Source of the DNA: an uncultured Shewanella sp.
GTDB lineage: Bacteria; Pseudomonadota; Gammaproteobacteria; Enterobacterales; Shewanellaceae
Assembly (NCBI RefSeq): GCF_947501225.1
Contig: NZ_CANMUW010000001.1
Location: 1 to 64,000 of the forward strand
Direction of reading: 5' to 3'
Length of the DNA: 64,000 nucleotides
Below the pieces are notes generated by a model. The model searched no databases. It had not been told where the DNA came from and saw only the letters and a list, made by a program, of their open reading frames with translations. Within the stretch, counting starts at the first letter, position 1, and each line of letters begins with the position of its first letter. This document shows positions 60,835 to 64,000 of the stretch, one piece after another. A program made the translations under genes and the position numbers.

Positions 60835-62844
60835 TCAGACGGGGGGGCAGTTTCTCAGGCTATCTAGCAGGTAGTCCAGATTGCTATTGTTGCTCATCTT
60901 CTGCTGGTGTTTATCTTCACCGATATTGAACTTAGGCGGTGTCAGCCAGTTTCTTTCAACTAACTCATCGATAAGATCCAGGTATTGATAACTGGTTTTT
61001 CCTACCAATAGGTTACTTAAGTTCCGCGTTTCACTGATAGCCTTTATCCGGATGAAACCGCTGAGGTAGAGGTGGTCTTTGGTAAAGCCTCCGCCACGGT
61101 AGACACGGGTCGTGGTAACAAATGCATCCGCTGCGTCCATTTTCATCTCGTCGACCAGGAAACTATAGGTATGGCAGAATTTTTGCTCTTTGAGCATAGA
61201 GTCGACGGCTAACACCCTATAGGCAAGGGTGTTGAGTCGTTCATGGGCCATGTACCCGGCATCGAGCTCGGCTAATATTGCTAACCCCTCCTGAGTTTGG
61301 GTGGCACCGGGAAGTCCCAGTCTCAAAGCCTTCAGCGGTTGTTGACGTGAGTTCAGTGTGGTCGCCATATGTATGCCCAGTTCATGATGACTTAATCTTT
61401 GCACCTCGGCATGGCTGAAGCGGGCATGACTGTTCACCATCAACTTAGGCGGAGCCGAGCTCACCATGGCACGGGCTAACAGGGTACTGCTCAACTGCAC
61501 CTTACACTGCATGCCCCAATCTACGGCTTGCTGCTTCATTAACTCGCAGGCTGCAGACGCATCCATTATCTCCCCACCATCATGTTCAAGCTTTCTGGCG
61601 TAGAGAATAAACCTGGCGTTATCTATGTCTGTGGCATCGGGACGACCGTAGTGACGAAGAGAGTGGTAGAGGAAAGCCTCCTGCCCAACGCTTGAGAGTA
61701 GATCCAGCTGCTCACTCAGGGAGTTAACCATATCGGAATAGAGTCGCTTCATCGCCGGGTCTGAGATCTGCTCGATGGGAATGCGATATAACTTCTGTTT
61801 AAACTCATTGGTATCCAGCGGCAGCTGCCGGTAATGAAAGTCTGGTACAAACCGTTCAGGCGCTCTTTCGAAGCGTCGTCGTTCGGCGGTGAGGTTGATA
61901 GGATTGACATACTTGAGAATGCCGACCCTGCTTGCGAGTTGATACAGTTGAGCATCAACATTGAGTACCGCCGGTTCTATCGTGGAGCTCAGCATGTTGG
62001 CACTACGTACCTTACTTCTCTGGTTGTACTTGCGCTGGAAGAGGGCGCTGGTTGTACTTAATGCCTGCTTTAAACCCAGTTTAAGTGCATCCAGAACCTG
62101 AGGGTAGAGATTGCCGGTTTCAACGTCGACATAGACCTTTCTGATCTGGGTGGGTAGCACTAAGGTACGATCAAATTTTGCGTTGGTGTGGGTTGTTAAG
62201 TAGTTCATTCCTGAGTCGATGAGATCGATTGCTGTGTTGCTCGCCATATTGGGTATCGAGATAAGATCAAGCTCTTTATGAAACTTGTTGATAACGGCTT
62301 GCCATCGTGGCATCTCTATCTGGGTCGCATCTATATTGAATAGCGGTGCCTGCAGGTACTCCTGTGTGTTATAAGCCTTGATATCAAAAACGATAACCAT
62401 CCCAAACAGCCCCTCAAGTTTCGCAATCAGGGCCTGATATACAGTGAAAAAGTCCTGATGTTTGCGATGACTCAGGGCTCGTTGTTTAGCGCTGTGTGCC
62501 TTGTCCCATAGTTTCCGTTTTGATGCCAGCCTGTAAGAAGTTGATAATGCCCTTGGGCGGTTCAGGTCGTACTCGAGGCGAGAGTCCATACAGACAAGGG
62601 TGACAGGCTGTGAACTGATCAACTCATCTGTGTACCCGGACTCTTGGAGATGACGCTCCTCATCTGAGAGCTGACAGCTCTTGAGTAGATCTGGTCGCAA
62701 TTCGTGACCCGCATGTATTGCGGTACAGACCACCGGGAGGTACTCCTCTATCTTGATGTAACAGCCGGAGCCGGCTAGCCTGCAGGAAAATAGCTCTTTT
62801 CGTTCGATGAGGTTTAGGACCTCATCAAGATCATATACTTGCAT
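60835..62844 (-). CDS. QEGLA-motif (DUF1704/MATCAP-like) protein with FGase-like domain
   Basis: The 669-residue protein has an N-terminal segment resembling N-formylglutamate amidohydrolase (VVCTAIHAGHELRP, VCMDSRLEYDLNRPR). Its C-terminal DUF1704 domain has the metallopeptidase pattern HHELGIH and the family's QEGLA (TQEGLAILAELDAGYM). Annotated relatives are called flavohemoglobin expression-modulating proteins; the eukaryotic branch (MATCAP) removes C-terminal tyrosine from tubulin. The bacterial substrate is unknown. It overlaps the maoP stop by 14 bases, so they are co-transcribed. Confidence 0.86.
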   Translation of the reverse strand: MQVYDLDEVLNLIERKELFSCRLAGSGCYIKIEEYLPVVCTAIHAGHELRPDLLKSCQLSDEERHLQESGYTDELISSQPVTLVCMDSRLEYDLNRPRALSTSYRLASKRKLWDKAHSAKQRALSHRKHQDFFTVYQALIAKLEGLFGMVIVFDIKAYNTQEYLQAPLFNIDATQIEMPRWQAVINKFHKELDLISIPNMASNTAIDLIDSGMNYLTTHTNAKFDRTLVLPTQIRKVYVDVETGNLYPQVLDALKLGLKQALSTTSALFQRKYNQRSKVRSANMLSSTIEPAVLNVDAQLYQLASRVGILKYVNPINLTAERRRFERAPERFVPDFHYRQLPLDTNEFKQKLYRIPIEQISDPAMKRLYSDMVNSLSEQLDLLSSVGQEAFLYHSLRHYGRPDATDIDNARFILYARKLEHDGGEIMDASAACELMKQQAVDWGMQCKVQLSSTLLARAMVSSAPPKLMVNSHARFSHAEVQRLSHHELGIHMATTLNSRQQPLKALRLGLPGATQTQEGLAILAELDAGYMAHERLNTLAYRVLAVDSMLKEQKFCHTYSFLVDEMKMDAADAFVTTTRVYRGGGFTKDHLYLSGFIRIKAISETRNLSNLLVGKTSYQYLDLIDELVERNWLTPPKFNIGEDKHQQKMSNNSNLDYLLDSLRNCPPV

Positions 62845-63211
62845 CTGTCAGGTTGGCCTCGTCATGTTTTACATTCGACTGCTTGAGCGTATCGACAGGG
62901 AGCTTGTATGAGTGACAACTGTTCAGGCTGTGGAATTTTCTTGGTTCCCGGGTTAGCTTGACGTACTTGAACCATACCTGTTCCAGTCTGCTGCTGGCCT
63001 TGTGGGGCTGACGCAGTATCTCGACAAAATGTCTCTCCTCGGAGGTGAAAGGTTCCAGCTCGCCGGATTCTAAGGAGAGCAGGGTATCGCCGTAGAGGCT
63101 TAGCAGTTCAGATTCTGCTAAGGTGAAGTCTCCCGACTTCCTGAATCCCCGAGGGAAGTTGATATTATCGATAAAACATTTTCGGCCGAAACGAAACGAT
63201 TCTTCACACAT
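62831..63211 (-). CDS. maoP: Macrodomain Ori protein MaoP (DUF413)
   Basis: MaoP binds maoS and organises the Ori macrodomain in E. coli. The 126-residue product carries the DUF413 pattern ESFRFGRKCFIDNINFPRGF, SGDFTLAESELLSLYG and EERHFV, close to E. coli MaoP (YifE). I start at ATG 63211 with AGGGG upstream; the frame is open much further but those codons look non-coding. The divergent maoP-hdfR arrangement matches E. coli. The QEGLA gene follows with an overlap that E. coli lacks. Confidence 0.88.
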   Translation of the reverse strand: MCEESFRFGRKCFIDNINFPRGFRKSGDFTLAESELLSLYGDTLLSLESGELEPFTSEERHFVEILRQPHKASSRLEQVWFKYVKLTREPRKFHSLNSCHSYKLPVDTLKQSNVKHDEANLTDASI

Positions 63212-63364
63212 GTTAGCCCCTGTTAATCTTGATGCCATAGCTGGATAAGCGAAATACTTACCGAGAAAATAGGCGTTTTGAGTGCAAAAGAGAAACAAGT
63301 TATTTTTGTCGTCAGCATAAGAGTTTGTTGTTATTCTCACGGCGGGCACGAATGAGATAATTTG

Positions 63365-64000
63365 ATGGACGTAAAGGTATTTAAAACATTTCTGGAGGTG
63401 GCGAAAACACGCCATTTTGGTCGCGCAGCCGAGAATTTATATATTACTCAAGCTGCTGTGAGTGCCCGTATAAAGCAACTTGAGTCCTTCTTCGGTCAGC
63501 CGTTGTTCATTCGTCATCGAAACAGCATCAAGCTAACCACATCCGGTGAGCGGCTGTTAACCTATGCCGAGACGATGGTGAAGACGCTTGAGCAGGCCCT
63601 CAATGAGTTGGCGCTTGGTGATGATAAGCTGTTACAACTTATGATGGCGGGAACCCCTAACATATGGGATGCCTATCTACAGCAGAGGTTAGGTGAGGTT
63701 GCTGAGGCATTTGAAGGTTATGGTTTTCAGGCCGAAGCCCTGAGCCGGGAACAGTTGAGCCGAAATTTATCTGAACGAACTCTTGATATGGCTTTTGCTT
63801 TCGATCCATTAAAGTCCGATGAGCTGGTGAGTACACAAGTCTCTGGGATAGTACTGCTCTTGGTTGCAACCAGGCCAACGGATGTCGAGACCGCGTTAAG
63901 TCAAAAGTATATCTATGTCGACTGGGGGACACGCTTTGCCAACGAACACGTCCAGCGTCATAGTCGTATGCCAGCCCCCTACCTTCGGACCTCGACGGGA
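63365..64000 (+). CDS. hdfR: LysR-family regulator HdfR (partial, runs off window)
   Basis: HdfR represses the flagellar master operon flhDC in E. coli. The N-terminal 212 residues are present, beginning [20 protein letters not shown] and [20 protein letters not shown], which match E. coli HdfR ([20 protein letters not shown]) closely. The effector domain is open to the window edge. The divergent maoP neighbour supports the symbol. Confidence 0.9.
   Translation, partial: [212 protein letters not shown]

Overview
The window is a piece of a gammaproteobacterial chromosome, almost certainly Shewanella or a close relative. The evidence is the gene order: lipA-lipB-ybeD-dacA-rlpA-mltB-rodA-mrdA-rlmH-rsfS, then holA-lptE-leuS, lnt-corC-ybeY-phoH-miaB divergent from ubiF, pth-ychF, prs-ispE-lolB divergent from hemA-prfA-prmC, and sirB2-sirB1-kdsA. 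A Met-Leu-Gln tRNA array, a multiheme outer-membrane cytochrome, REP-like repeats and a MITE with ATACCAATCAG-type ends point the same way. Most of the sequence is conserved housekeeping DNA, and the accessory material sits at a few seams.

Layout. 1-1.0 kb is the 3' end of an rRNA operon (23S end, 5S, terminator). 1.0-2.2 kb is repeat-rich and holds a split 5S remnant and tRNA-Trp. 2.4-3.2 kb is holD-rimI. 3.2-17.7 kb is a long minus-strand run for lipoate attachment, cell-wall elongation and maturation, ribosome maturation, NAD synthesis, the clamp loader, LPS assembly and leuS. 17.8-21.6 kb holds a zinc-ribbon protein, a chemoreceptor and a diguanylate cyclase. 21.8-27.4 kb is lnt-corC-ybeY-phoH-miaB. 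28.1-31.4 kb is ubiF, pth and ychF. 31.9-33.0 kb has eight tRNA genes in Met-Leu-Gln repeats.

33.0-38.4 kb is an accessory block inside the tRNA array: shuffled short repeats, an 11-heme outer-membrane cytochrome lipoprotein (UndA-like), a membrane-anchored ToxR/CadC-type regulator and a small thioredoxin. 38.4-39.1 kb has an intact tRNA-Leu followed by three tandem, progressively altered tRNA-Leu copies. 39.2-45.2 kb is prs-ispE-lolB and hemA-prfA-prmC.

45.2-53.2 kb is a second accessory block. Its core (46.1-49.2 kb) is an array of six integron-type gene cassettes with five full attC sites and no integrase, i.e. a CALIN. One cassette encodes a Tdi1/DUF1851 immunity-like protein. An orphan flagellin lysine methylase (fliB), a small membrane protein, a GNAT enzyme and a LysR regulator follow. 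53.3-57.0 kb resumes conserved order with sirB2, sirB1, a DUF819 membrane protein and kdsA. 57.1-57.4 kb is a MITE with TTA target duplications. 57.4-60.7 kb holds an AbgT transporter, an EamA transporter and a PAP2 phosphatase. 60.8-64.0 kb holds a QEGLA-motif peptidase-like protein overlapping maoP, divergent from hdfR, which runs off the window.

The most interesting loci are the UndA-like/regulator/thioredoxin block, which has a triplicated GCTAACAA motif upstream, the integrase-less cassette array, and the tandem altered tRNA-Leu series. All functional calls rest on reading motifs and gene order; no database search was run.
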